A DNA stretch of 64,000 nucleotides from Clostridiales bacterium (GTDB lineage Bacteria; Bacillota; Clostridia; Oscillospirales; Acutalibacteraceae), in assembly GCA_018364155.1 (NCBI GenBank), contig JAGZMM010000005.1:1-64000 (forward strand), read 5' to 3'. The notes below the pieces were generated by a model. It was not told where the DNA came from, ran no database searches, and worked only from the letters and a program-made list of their open reading frames with translations. The position numbers were made by a program, and so were the translations under genes. The number at the start of each line of letters is the position of its first letter. Position 1 is the stretch's first letter. Shown here in pieces: positions 25,254 through 32,968 of this stretch.

Positions 25254-26216
25254 TTAGGACTTCTGTACCAGATGGATCGCGAAGCCGCCGAGCTGCTCCT
25301 TGAAGTAGATGGCGACCAGCTTGCCGTCTTTTTTCTTGGCGGAAGCTTCGTCAAAGGCAATGCCCATGTAGCTGAAGTAATTGACTGCACGATCAATGTC
25401 GTTGACCGCGAGAGCGATGTGGCCGTTGGCACCCGCGCCTGCACCCTTCATGACCTCGAAGATCTTGCCCACGAAGATCGAGGAATTTCCCACCTTCTCG
25501 TCGATGGGAAGGGTGGAAGCAATTTTGCCGGCAACCGCGCTGGCGTCCGCTTCGTCGGCGGTGTTGATACCAATGTGAGCGAGCTCGATGCCCAGCATCT
25601 TGTTGACAGCGCTGCGGCACAGAGCGGTGATCTGATCGAAATCGCCGTTCTCAATCAGGTCGGCCTTGACCATCCAGCTGCCGCCGCAGGCGATGATCTT
25701 CTTGAAGCTCAGGTAATCGTTGAGATTGCTCTCGTTGACGCCGCCGGTGGGCATGAACTTCAGATTGCCGTAGGGAGCGGCCATAGCCTTGATCATCTTC
25801 ACGCCGCCGGCCTGTTCTGCCGGGAAGAACTTAACCACATCCAGGCCGAGAGACATGGCCAGCTCCACATCGCTGGGGTTAGCACAGCCGGGCATCATCG
25901 GGACGCCCTTGGCAATGCAGTGCTTGACCACTTCCGGATTGAGGCCGGGGCTGACGATAAAGGAAGCGCCCGCTTCGATGGCTGCGTCCGCCTGGGCAGG
26001 GGTCAGCACAGTACCAGCACCCAGCAGCATGTCCGGAACCTCTTTCTTAATCAGACGAATGGCCTCTGCCGCCTGCTCGGTACGGAAGGTAACCTCCGCA
26101 GCCGGAATGCCGCCCTTGCACAGCGCCTTGGCCAGCGGAACCGCCTTGCTCACGTCGCTGATTTTGATGACGGGAATCAGACCGATTGCTTGGATTTTTT
26201 CAACTACACTGCTCAT
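25254..26216 (-). CDS. eda: KDPG/KHG aldolase fused to a VOC-like domain
   Basis: 320 residues. Residues 1-205 are a class I KDPG/KHG aldolase barrel, which splits 2-keto-3-deoxy-6-phosphogluconate into pyruvate and glyceraldehyde 3-phosphate. The catalytic Glu in AAEVTFRT, Schiff-base Lys in DVVKFFPAEQ and phosphate loop MPTGGV are all visible. Residues about 210-320 resemble a vicinal-oxygen-chelate (glyoxalase-like) unit: ELAHIGINT, GHIALAVNDIDRAVNYFSYMG and an ending GFAIHLVQKS. Start ATG 26216 lies behind GGAGGAAAAAAT. In this window of pectin lyases, the aldolase fits the last step of galacturonate breakdown. It is monocistronic. Confidence 0.9.
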   Translation of the reverse strand: MSSVVEKIQAIGLIPVIKISDVSKAVPLAKALCKGGIPAAEVTFRTEQAAEAIRLIKKEVPDMLLGAGTVLTPAQADAAIEAGASFIVSPGLNPEVVKHCIAKGVPMMPGCANPSDVELAMSLGLDVVKFFPAEQAGGVKMIKAMAAPYGNLKFMPTGGVNESNLNDYLSFKKIIACGGSWMVKADLIENGDFDQITALCRSAVNKMLGIELAHIGINTADEADASAVAGKIASTLPIDEKVGNSSIFVGKIFEVMKGAGAGANGHIALAVNDIDRAVNYFSYMGIAFDEASAKKKDGKLVAIYFKEQLGGFAIHLVQKS

Positions 26217-26266
26217 ATTTTTTCCTCCTGCATGCGGCATATCGCCGGTTGGATTTGGTTTTCTTT

Positions 26267-26295
26267 ATTTTAACACACCCCATGACCGAAATCAA
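26267..26295 (-). promoter_or_regulatory. Promoter of the KDPG aldolase gene
   Basis: On the minus strand TTGATT (26290-26295) and TAAAAT (26267-26272) are 17 bp apart, about 50 bp before the start codon. Confidence 0.5.
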
Positions 26296-26342
26296 TCACC
26301 TGTCTTTGTAAAAGCGAACTTGGAGATTGCAAATGTTTTGTG

Positions 26343-26382
26343 AAAAAAATCCCGCCCGCATCCAGGCTGGACACGAGCGGGA
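26343..26382 (-). terminator. Terminator of the frameshifted carbohydrate-binding protein gene
   Basis: On the minus strand TCCCGC...TCCAG pairs with CTGGA...GCGGGA with small internal mismatches, followed by TTTTTTT. It lies about 25 bp behind the stop codon. Confidence 0.75.
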
Positions 26383-26407
26383 AAAGAAAAGGATGGATGA
26401 GATCGGA

Positions 26408-27169
26408 TTAAGAGCGGGTGATGCGGGTGGAGAGCGTTTCGGTTCCGTCCGCCCAGGTCATGTCGGCGCCGGCTGCCTTTACAACAAAGCTGCGGGTGCC
26501 GGGAGTGCCCACGCTCAGCGTATAAGTCCAGGTGCGCACGCCGTCTTCATCCACATACGTGCAGGAAGAGGGAGCCAGACCCATGCCGTTTTCGTTAAAG
26601 AGGCGAACCTTGGTAACGCTGGTGGAAGTTTTGATGGTTGCGGTAATGGGCTCGTTGACCTTGCCGGTGGCGTCCATGCTGGCGCTGATGATTTTCACTT
26701 CACCCTGCTCCACCGGAGCGCCGGTATCCACTACGAAGGAAACCGTCTTATCGGTGGCAGCGCCGTCGGTATAAACGGTCAGGACACGGTTGCCCTTGGA
26801 ACCGAGAGAGAAGGTCAGAACCCAGGTAACAGTGCCGTTGTCATTGACGGTTACGTTCCGGGCGGTGGCCAGGCCGTTGCCGTTTTCGGAAACCAGATAA
26901 GCCTTCTTGACGGTGTCGGGCGTGGTGATGGTGACTACAATGGTCTCGTTGGGCGCATAGGCCTTTTTATCGGAGACAACGGTAATCTCGCCTACCGGCG
27001 GGGTGGGAATGTCCTCAAAGTTTGCAGTGAGGGAAACCGCCTCAGCGGGCATATTAAAGGTCAACGTCTCGGTAGTCAGGGAAGTGTTGCCGGTGGGGGT
27101 AACGGAACCGGCGTTGACGGTCGTTGCCGGTGGGGGTAACGGAACCGGCGTTGACAGTCCAGGAAACAA
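26408..27169 (-). CDS. C-terminal part of a frameshifted secreted carbohydrate-binding protein
   Basis: This frame continues the protein begun at 28019 after a +1 shift caused by a 37-bp tandem duplication at 27086-27159. The real homology starts near 27120; the apparent ATG at 27169 is accidental. It encodes the end of a bacterial-repeat-like domain (FNMPAEAVSLTANF), then two Ig-like domains. The first contains KKAYAPNETIVV and VKKAYLVSENGNGLA; the second contains VNEPITATIKTST and VRLFNENGMGLAP. The protein ends TRITRS. These two domains are nearly the same as the end of PL11-C and related to the ends of PL11-B and PL11-D. Without the upstream part this piece would have no signal peptide or ribosome site. 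Confidence 0.75.
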   Translation of the reverse strand: MFPGLSTPVPLPPPATTVNAGSVTPTGNTSLTTETLTFNMPAEAVSLTANFEDIPTPPVGEITVVSDKKAYAPNETIVVTITTPDTVKKAYLVSENGNGLATARNVTVNDNGTVTWVLTFSLGSKGNRVLTVYTDGAATDKTVSFVVDTGAPVEQGEVKIISASMDATGKVNEPITATIKTSTSVTKVRLFNENGMGLAPSSCTYVDEDGVRTWTYTLSVGTPGTRSFVVKAAGADMTWADGTETLSTRITRS

Positions 27170-28019
27170 ACTGCTTGCCCTGAGGCACGTTAGCGGTAAC
27201 GGTGATGGGAGTGCCCGCTTCGGCCTTGGCCGGGTTAGCGGTACCGCCAGTCACAGTGACGTCATAGGTTTCCACTGGAGGAGTAACCGTACCGGTGCCG
27301 GAAGCGGAAAGCAGGTCCGCCAGAGCGGTGGGCGCCTTGCCCGCGTTATAGATGGCGATGCCGTTTACATAGCCCTGCACGGCGTTGCCCCAGTTATAAG
27401 TCACGTCAAATTCCGGGTCGTAGACGTTAATCTGAGCCAGAACTGCGTTTTTCTCCTCCTGGGTAAGGCCGCCGACCTGAATGTTCAACTGCCCATCGGT
27501 AACCGTGACGGGATAGGTGATGAAATAGGGCTGCGTGATACCGTCTACCTTGGGCAGCTTGGCAGTCTGAATATGCAGGTACTCGTGCTGCACGCCTTCG
27601 ATGGTAAAGCGAGTACCGTTCTTGGTAGCTTTCGCCATATTGCTGGCGTTGTCTCCGTTCATGTCGGCACAGAAGATGACCACATCATAGCTGCCGTTGG
27701 GAATATCCACGGAGAAGCTCCAGTTGTCGCTTCCCAGCCAGGACGAAGTCATGGGGTCGTAGAACAGGCCGTCCACCGCGCCACGATTGCGGCCGTTGCT
27801 GGTGGTGAAAGCCGTAGCCAAGCCGTAGCCGCGTTCAGCCGTATATACCGTGCTTTCATCGACCGGGATCCAGTTCTCCTTCTCAGGAACGGTGCTTACA
27901 CCGAAGTTGTACCGCGCGATGGGTGCGTCGGCATCCGCTGCGGCAAAGGAGGCCAGCGGGAAGGCAGCCAGAACCATCAGCATGGACAGGACTAGCGCAA
28001 GAATCTTCTTAGATTTCAT
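27054..28019 (-). CDS. N-terminal part of a frameshifted secreted carbohydrate-binding protein
   Basis: The start ATG at 28019 follows AAAGGGAGTTGTAAACTGT. Residues 1-27 are a clear signal peptide ending ASFAAA. Residues about 34-215 match the N-terminal domain of PL11-C: a YNFG...WIPV start, TAERGYGL, SSWLGSDNWSFSVDIPNGSY and GYVNGIAIYN. I read it as a malectin/CBM35-like carbohydrate-binding domain. No lyase domain follows, only a bacterial-repeat domain (YDVTVTGGTANPAKAEAG) that runs into the 37-bp duplication near residue 300 and then goes out of frame. As it stands the product is truncated and has a 20-residue nonsense tail; with one repeat copy removed the gene would be intact, about 525 residues long. 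Confidence 0.8.
   Translation of the reverse strand: MKSKKILALVLSMLMVLAAFPLASFAAADADAPIARYNFGVSTVPEKENWIPVDESTVYTAERGYGLATAFTTSNGRNRGAVDGLFYDPMTSSWLGSDNWSFSVDIPNGSYDVVIFCADMNGDNASNMAKATKNGTRFTIEGVQHEYLHIQTAKLPKVDGITQPYFITYPVTVTDGQLNIQVGGLTQEEKNAVLAQINVYDPEFDVTYNWGNAVQGYVNGIAIYNAGKAPTALADLLSASGTGTVTPPVETYDVTVTGGTANPAKAEAGTPITVTANVPQGKQFVSWTVNAGSVTPTGNDRQRRFRYPHRQHFPDYRDVDL
27086..27159. repeat. 37-bp tandem duplication that shifts the reading frame
   Basis: Copies 27086-27122 and 27123-27159 begin GTTGCCGGTGGGGGTAACGG and differ at one base only (27119 G against 27156 A). 37 is not a multiple of three, so two copies break the frame of the secreted protein and one copy restores it. It may be a recent mutation, a reversible switch or an assembly error. 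Confidence 0.9.
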
Positions 28020-28075
28020 ACAGTTTACAACTCCCTTTTCTCATTTTTTATATCCAAAATCACGGATACAGGTAT

Positions 28076-28103
28076 ATTATACCTTACTTTTTGAAATTTT
28101 CAA
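28076..28103 (-). promoter_or_regulatory. Promoter of the secreted carbohydrate-binding protein gene
   Basis: On the minus strand TTGAAA (28098-28103), a 16-bp spacer and TATAAT (28076-28081). The -10 box lies within the palindrome GGTATATTATACC (28071-28083). Confidence 0.7.
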
Positions 28104-28239
28104 TACAAATTTAGCTTATTGATGCAAAAATACAGGGAAAATTTACAGACTTGTACGGCCATTTTTTGTCCCTGTCCGCCGCCGTGTCAACAAAATATAG
28201 AATCTGAAGACGAATTCCAAAGATGGTTTGGAAAAAATC

Positions 28240-28290
28240 TTGACAAGGGTATAAAAAAGGAATATTGTATATACACGGTATATACAATAT
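28240..28290 (+). promoter_or_regulatory. Promoter and palindromic operator of the YtrA-type operon
   Basis: TTGACA (28240-28245) is followed after 17 bp by TATTGT. Overlapping the -10 region is a perfect 13-3-13 palindrome: ATATTGTATATAC (28262-28274), ACG, GTATATACAATAT (28278-28290). GTATATAC symmetry is typical of YtrA-subfamily GntR operators, so the first gene product probably represses this operon. Confidence 0.75.
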
Positions 28291-28309
28291 ATGCAGAAAG
28301 GATCATTCC

Positions 28310-28684
28310 ATGGATATCCTCATTAGCAACGCGGACGCGCGGCCTATTTACGAGCAGATCGCGTCCCAGATCAAAGCGCTTATTATGACCGGCGCGCTGC
28401 AGGCGGGGGACGCTCTGCCTTCCATGCGCCTGCTGGCGAAGGAATTGCGCATCAGCGTCATCACCACCAAGCGGGCTTACGAAGAGCTCGAACAGGAGGG
28501 GTTTCTTGAAACGGTAACCGGTAAGGGCAGCTTTGTGGCAGCCCGCAACACCGCCCTTATCCGGGAAAGCCAGCTGCATTTGGCTCAGGAACACCTGGAA
28601 CAAGCGGTGTCAGTGGCGAAAAGCGGCGGCATTTCCCTAAAGGAGCTCACGGAGATACTCAAGCTCCTATATGAAGGCGAGTAA
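28310..28684 (+). CDS. GntR-family regulator, YtrA subfamily
   Basis: 124 residues: a GntR winged helix (about 5-75) with ARPIYEQIASQIKALIMTG, LPSMRLLAKELRISVITTKRAY and EGFLETVTGKGSFV, then a short two-helix tail typical of the YtrA subfamily, which has no large effector domain. Start ATG 28310 lies 5 nt behind AAAGGATC; codons upstream are in the operator. It is followed by an ABC ATPase and a membrane subunit, the standard YtrA operon. In Bacillus such operons answer to cell-wall-active antibiotics; the signal here is not readable. Confidence 0.92.
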   Translation: MDILISNADARPIYEQIASQIKALIMTGALQAGDALPSMRLLAKELRISVITTKRAYEELEQEGFLETVTGKGSFVAARNTALIRESQLHLAQEHLEQAVSVAKSGGISLKELTEILKLLYEGE

Positions 28685-28756
28685 ACAAGAGGCGTCGCCG
28701 TCCAGGTTTATTGACGTAGAGAAATAAAAACCGTGACGGGACAGAGAGGTAAGTAT

Positions 28757-29617
28757 ATGGAATCGATTTTGGAAGTCAAGGACCTGGTAAAGCGTTACCA
28801 GGATTTCACCCTGGACCATGTGAGCTTTTCCCTGCCCAAAGGCAGTATTCTGGGCTTTATCGGGGAAAACGGCGCGGGCAAGACCACTACCCTCAAGCTG
28901 ATTTTGAACCTGATCCAAAAGGAAAGCGGCAGGGTGACCTTGTTTGGAATGGACCATATGAAAGAGGAGAGGCGGATCAAGGAGCAGATCGGCGTCGTAT
29001 TCGACGAAAGCTATTTTCATGACACCCTTTCCCCCAAAGACGTTGCCAGCGTGCTTTGCCGGGTTTATCCCACTTGGGACGACCGGCTGTTCGACCGGTA
29101 TCTGGGGCGTTTTTCCCTTCCCAAGGACAAGGTGCTCAAAGAGTTCTCCCGCGGGATGAAGATGAAGCTTTCCATTGCTTCCGCTCTGGCTCACAAGCCC
29201 AAGCTGCTCATTCTAGACGAAGCCACCAGCGGTTTAGACCCGGTGGTGCGCAACGAGATTCTAGACGTGTTTTTGGAATTCATCCAGGACGAGGACCATT
29301 CGGTTTTGCTTTCCTCCCATATCACCAGCGATCTGGAAAAAATCGCCGATTATATTGTGTTTCTCCATAAGGGAAAAGTGGTGTTCGAGGAGCCCAAGGA
29401 CGATCTGTTGGCCCGGTATGGGATTTTGCGGTGCGGCGCGGAGGTGTTCCGCCGCCTGGACCGGTCGGAAAAGATCGGCTACCGCCAAAGCCAGTTCGGC
29501 TACGAGGTGCTGGTAAAGGACCGGGCGGCAGCGCGCCGGCGGTATCCCGGCGCCGTGGTGGACGCCGCCACCATTGAGGACATTATGCTTTTCTACGTCA
29601 GGGGGGAACAGCAATGA
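28757..29617 (+). CDS. ABC transporter ATP-binding protein of the YtrA operon
   Basis: 286 residues: Walker A GENGAGKTT (about 37), signature FSRGMKMKL (about 133), Walker B LLILDEATSGLD (about 152) and switch His in LLSSHITSD. The FSRGMKMKL signature and long C-terminal extension are typical of the ABC-2 class ATPases next to YtrA regulators. Start ATG 28757 follows AGAGAGGT; an in-frame GTG at 28733 is less likely. It overlaps the permease gene by ATGA. It should power the membrane protein encoded next. Confidence 0.92.
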   Translation: MESILEVKDLVKRYQDFTLDHVSFSLPKGSILGFIGENGAGKTTTLKLILNLIQKESGRVTLFGMDHMKEERRIKEQIGVVFDESYFHDTLSPKDVASVLCRVYPTWDDRLFDRYLGRFSLPKDKVLKEFSRGMKMKLSIASALAHKPKLLILDEATSGLDPVVRNEILDVFLEFIQDEDHSVLLSSHITSDLEKIADYIVFLHKGKVVFEEPKDDLLARYGILRCGAEVFRRLDRSEKIGYRQSQFGYEVLVKDRAAARRRYPGAVVDAATIEDIMLFYVRGEQQ

Positions 29618-30240
29618 AAGGCTTGCTTGTAAAAGATTTGCTGGTGCTGCGCAAATACGCGCGCACCATGGTGGTATTCATTCTGGTTTATATCGTCGTA
29701 TTCTCCATGCTCGACTCGGTGGATGTGATCTCCGGCATGGTGACGCTGGTGCTGGCCATGATGTCGGTGGCGACCTTTTCCTACGACGAGCTGGCCAAGT
29801 GGGACCGTTTCGGGCTTACTATGCCGGTCAGCCGCAAACAGGTGGTGGCCAGCCGGTACCTGGTGTGTCTGCTGTCCACCGTTTTCGGCAGCGCTATCAC
29901 CTTGGCTTTCAGCCTGGTATCCGGCTTTCTGCGCAAGACAGGCGACCTTACGCAAAGTCTGCTTTCCACCTACACCATCTTGGCCGTGGCCATCCTGTTC
30001 CTCAGCCTGATCCTGCCCTTCCTCTATAAATTCGGGCCGGAACGCGGCAGGCTGTTCATGATTTTGGTGTTTCTTTTACCCTCCATGCTGTTGCTCTTTT
30101 TCAAGGATTCGCTTTCCGCCTTTTTTCCCTCGGAGGCAGCGCTAAGGCAGGTGTTTCTGTTTTCTTTCCCCGCCGCCTTGGCGGTGCTGCTGCTTTCCTT
30201 TCTGGTCTCCTGCCGGATTTATGAAAAAAAAGAATTCTGA
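29614..30240 (+). CDS. ABC-2 type permease subunit of the YtrA operon
   Basis: 208 residues with about six hydrophobic helices: about 20-38, 41-57, 80-100, 115-137, 146-163 and 178-200. The first stretch KGLLVKDLLVLRKY and the loop WDRFGLTMPVSRKQVV are typical of ABC-2 membrane proteins of the ABC2_membrane_5 kind. Translationally coupled to the ATPase (ATGA overlap). Last gene of the operon, with a terminator 10 bp behind. Confidence 0.88.
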   Translation: MKGLLVKDLLVLRKYARTMVVFILVYIVVFSMLDSVDVISGMVTLVLAMMSVATFSYDELAKWDRFGLTMPVSRKQVVASRYLVCLLSTVFGSAITLAFSLVSGFLRKTGDLTQSLLSTYTILAVAILFLSLILPFLYKFGPERGRLFMILVFLLPSMLLLFFKDSLSAFFPSEAALRQVFLFSFPAALAVLLLSFLVSCRIYEKKEF

Positions 30241-30250
30241 ATGCAAAGCA

Positions 30251-30289
30251 GAAAGGCCGGACGGATATCCGCCCGGCCTTTCTTTTTTT
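30251..30289 (+). terminator. Terminator of the YtrA-type operon
   Basis: Stem GAAAGGCCGGACGG/CCGCCCGGCCTTTC with one mismatch, followed by TTTTTTT. Confidence 0.88.
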
Positions 30290-30389
30290 CGTATTTGTGC
30301 TACAATAATACAAATAAATCTATTTTCCTCGGAGGAACCGATCCATGGCCGCCGGGAGAAAGCAAAATCCATCGACCGGAGGAACCGCC

Positions 30390-31124
30390 ATGCCTTATCT
30401 GACCGCCTTTATCCCGCAATCCGTCAAACCGGCCGCCAAAGCTGCGACTCCCGCCGCCTACTATGCCCGCTGCACCGCAGCCGGGTACCTGATGCAGGAG
30501 CTTACCGCCCTTCTTTATCGCGAGGGAAACGTCCCTTTTGACCAGATTCTTTTTCCCTATGCGGACGCGCTGCTTTTGTCTCAGCATAAGCCCGCCTACT
30601 GGGGAGACTGTCTGTGCGCCCGGATCCCTCAGCCGCTGGCAGAGCGCTTACCGGCACTTTTAGAGGAACCTTTTCGCCCCATCCTGCCCATTCGTTGGGA
30701 GATCGCGCCGTCTAGAGGGGAGAGGCCGATTTCAATGGGGCTGCTGGAGGGGGAAGCACACGGCTATACCTTATATACAAAGGAATGGGCGGATCCCCTC
30801 TTTACACCGGACGGGGCCTTGGCGTCAGCTCCGGGCCACGCTCTTTTGCTGGAATTTCGCTGCTCAGGCTGGGATAGTCAGTGCGTTGGCCCTGACTGGC
30901 AGGTCCGCCGCAGCGCCCGGCAGTTTTTTTCCTTCTGCGAAGTGGCGGCAAGGCTCGCACAAAAGGAAGGCGCGGTTTTGACGTATGCCGCCAACGGAAG
31001 GTTTTGTTTGCTGGCTGCGGAGGAAAATCAGCTGAGAATCCAAAAAATGATTCTGAATCTTACGCAAACAATTCCGATTACCGGCATATTTTCAGTTGTA
31101 ATTCGGCAGAGATTCGTGATATAA
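30390..31124 (+). CDS. Hypothetical protein
   Basis: 244 residues; I do not recognise a family. Start ATG 30390 lies 7 nt behind GGAGG; upstream in-frame codons lack a site. No signal peptide and no membrane segment are seen. The middle has aromatic-rich blocks (DQILFPYADALLL, KPAYWGDCLCARIP, YTLYTKEWADPLF) and a Cys pair in LEFRCSGWDSQCVG. The stop codon lies inside the -10 box of the next gene, so the end of this gene and the regulator's promoter overlap. The codon pattern looks like its neighbours. It sits between two operon ends and is probably transcribed alone. Confidence 0.65.
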   Translation: MPYLTAFIPQSVKPAAKAATPAAYYARCTAAGYLMQELTALLYREGNVPFDQILFPYADALLLSQHKPAYWGDCLCARIPQPLAERLPALLEEPFRPILPIRWEIAPSRGERPISMGLLEGEAHGYTLYTKEWADPLFTPDGALASAPGHALLLEFRCSGWDSQCVGPDWQVRRSARQFFSFCEVAARLAQKEGAVLTYAANGRFCLLAAEENQLRIQKMILNLTQTIPITGIFSVVIRQRFVI

Positions 31125-31125
31125 T
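31096..31125 (+). promoter_or_regulatory. Promoter of the AraR-like regulator gene
   Basis: TTGTAA (31096-31101), an 18-bp spacer and perfect TATAAT (31120-31125). The symmetrical stretch TAATAT...ATATTA just behind it (31122-31143) is a candidate autoregulatory site. Confidence 0.6.
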
Positions 31126-31181
31126 ATTCGAACAAATATATTACAGGCGGCATTCGGTTGCCTGTTTCGAGGTGATTGGAC

Positions 31182-32294
31182 TTGCCGCAACTTGATCCAA
31201 GCGTACCCAAGCACAAAGCGTTAAGCGAATACATCCGTCAGCAAATCGCCGACGGCGTTTTCCGCCGGGGCGATAAGCTCACGTCGGAGAATACCCTGGC
31301 GGAAGAATTCAACATCAGCCGCCAGACGGTGCGCCAGGCCATCGGTACCCTGGAGACGGAGGGGATTTTGGTTCGCCGGCGGGGAAGCGGCACCTATATC
31401 AACGCCTCTCCCGTCAAAAGCCAGCGCACCATGACCATCGGCGTCATCATAACCTATGTGGACAGCTATATTTTTCCTGACATCATCAAAGGAATTGAAC
31501 AAGTGCTCACCAGCAAGGGATACACCATGTCCTTGGGTGTGACCCACAATCGGGTGGAGAACGAGACCCGCCTGCTGACCTCCCTTCTGGAAAAGGGTGT
31601 GGACGGGATTATCGCGGAAGGAACGAAAACTGCCCTTCCCAACCCCAATCTGCATTTGTATGAGCAGCTCAACCGCTGCCGGATTCCCTATGTATTTATG
31701 AACGGGTACTACCGAGCGCTTCCCTGCTGCTATGTGGTGACCGACGACCGGGGCACCGGGTACAAAGCCACCGAGCTTCTGCGCAAAGCGGGGCACAGCC
31801 ACATCGGTGGTATCTTCAAGGCGGACGATATGCAGGGCCATGAGCGGTATGCGGGTTTTATCCAGCAGCTGCATGAGTCGGGCGCGGAGCTCGACGAGGA
31901 TGCGGTGCTGTGGTACTCCACCGGAGATTTGATCAGCCTGCTCAGCGGGGATTACGACAAGCAGGTGATGAAACGGCTGGAACTGTGTACCGGTGTGGTA
32001 TGCTACAACGACGATGTGGCCATGCGGCTTATGGAGCTTTTGAAACGCTGCGGGCGGCGTGTGCCGGAGGATATCTCCATTGTCTCCATTGACAACGCCC
32101 GTATGTCCAAATTGACCGATCCTCCTCTTACCACGTTCGGGCATCCCAGCGAAGCGGTGGGCCGGGAGGCCGCCCTTCGCCTTTGCAACATGATCGAAAC
32201 CGGTATGCGCGACGCGCCAGTGGTGATGGACATGCCTTTGGTGGAGCGCCAGTCCATCGCAGTTTATTCTCCGCGCAGCGGGGCAAGCCGATGA
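31182..32294 (+). CDS. AraR-like transcriptional regulator (GntR helix-turn-helix with LacI-type sugar-binding domain)
   Basis: 370 residues. The N-terminal GntR winged helix (about 10-75) has LSEYIRQQIADG, LTSENTLAEEFNISRQTVRQ and GILVRRRGSGTYI. The rest is a LacI/GalR periplasmic-binding fold: TIGVIITYVDSYIFPDIIKG, GVDGIIAEG, YVVTDDRGTGYKATELL, and SIVSIDNARMSKLTDPPLTT near the end. This combination is the AraR type, which represses sugar genes until the sugar binds. I choose TTG 31182, 7 nt behind GAGGTG, over TTG 31176. The gene overlaps the HD nucleotidase by ATGA. Given the pectin genes, arabinose or another side-chain sugar is plausible but not shown. Confidence 0.88.
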   Translation: MPQLDPSVPKHKALSEYIRQQIADGVFRRGDKLTSENTLAEEFNISRQTVRQAIGTLETEGILVRRRGSGTYINASPVKSQRTMTIGVIITYVDSYIFPDIIKGIEQVLTSKGYTMSLGVTHNRVENETRLLTSLLEKGVDGIIAEGTKTALPNPNLHLYEQLNRCRIPYVFMNGYYRALPCCYVVTDDRGTGYKATELLRKAGHSHIGGIFKADDMQGHERYAGFIQQLHESGAELDEDAVLWYSTGDLISLLSGDYDKQVMKRLELCTGVVCYNDDVAMRLMELLKRCGRRVPEDISIVSIDNARMSKLTDPPLTTFGHPSEAVGREAALRLCNMIETGMRDAPVVMDMPLVERQSIAVYSPRSGASR

Positions 32295-32881
32295 AGCGCA
32301 GCCGGCATTTTTTCGCTATGCTTTCCAGGATGAAGTACATCAGCCGGTGGGGATTGATGCGAAACACCCGCAGTGAAAACTTGAGCGAGCACAGCCTGGA
32401 AACGGCAGTGCTGGCCCATGGCCTGGCGGTCATCCGAAACCGCCGGTTCGGCGGGAAAGTGGATCCCCAGCGGGCAGCGACCCTGGCGCTTTTTCACGAC
32501 GTGCCGGAAATCCTTACTGGAGATTTGCCCACTCCGGTCAAGTACTTTAACCCGAAAATTCGGGAAGCCTATCACACGGTGGAGGAGGAAGCGAGCCGTC
32601 GGCTCCTTTCCTGCCTGCCGGCGGATTTGGCGCCGGATTATGAGGATTTGTTTTTTCACCGTCCTGGGGAAGAAGAATTGTGGCGTATTGTCAAGGCGGC
32701 GGATAAGCTCTCCGCTCTCATCAAGTGCATCGAAGAGGAAAAGACAGGAAACCGGGAGTTTGCGGAAGCATCCCGTTCCCTGCGCCGGTCTCTCGACGAG
32801 ATGGACCTGCCGGAGGTACGCTGTTTTCTGGAGGAGTTCCTGCCCTCCTATTCGCTCTCTTTGGACGAGCAGGATGAATGA
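32291..32881 (+). CDS. HD-domain 5'-nucleotidase, YfbR-like
   Basis: 196 residues. The metal-binding HD pattern is complete: His in SEHSLETAVLAH (about 34), His-Asp in LALFHDVPEILTGDL (about 67-68) and Asp in IVKAADKLSALIKC (about 135). The order and spacing match YfbR, which removes phosphate from deoxynucleoside 5'-monophosphates. The opening RMKYISRWGLMRN is also a YfbR mark. Its start overlaps the regulator's stop codon as ATGA, so it is translated with the regulator, an unusual partner for a housekeeping nucleotidase. Confidence 0.85.
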   Translation: MKRSRHFFAMLSRMKYISRWGLMRNTRSENLSEHSLETAVLAHGLAVIRNRRFGGKVDPQRAATLALFHDVPEILTGDLPTPVKYFNPKIREAYHTVEEEASRRLLSCLPADLAPDYEDLFFHRPGEEELWRIVKAADKLSALIKCIEEEKTGNREFAEASRSLRRSLDEMDLPEVRCFLEEFLPSYSLSLDEQDE

Positions 32882-32892
32882 GAACCAACGCT

Positions 32893-32926
32893 GCGCGGGC
32901 CGCTTTTCGGCCCGCGCGGTTTTTTC
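32893..32926 (+). terminator. Terminator behind the HD nucleotidase gene
   Basis: Stem GCGCGGGCCG/CGGCCCGCGC with loop CTTTT, then GGTTTTTT. Confidence 0.85.
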
Positions 32927-32968
32927 CGGAAGGCCGGTATATACTAAGGAGTAGGACGGGAATCGACC

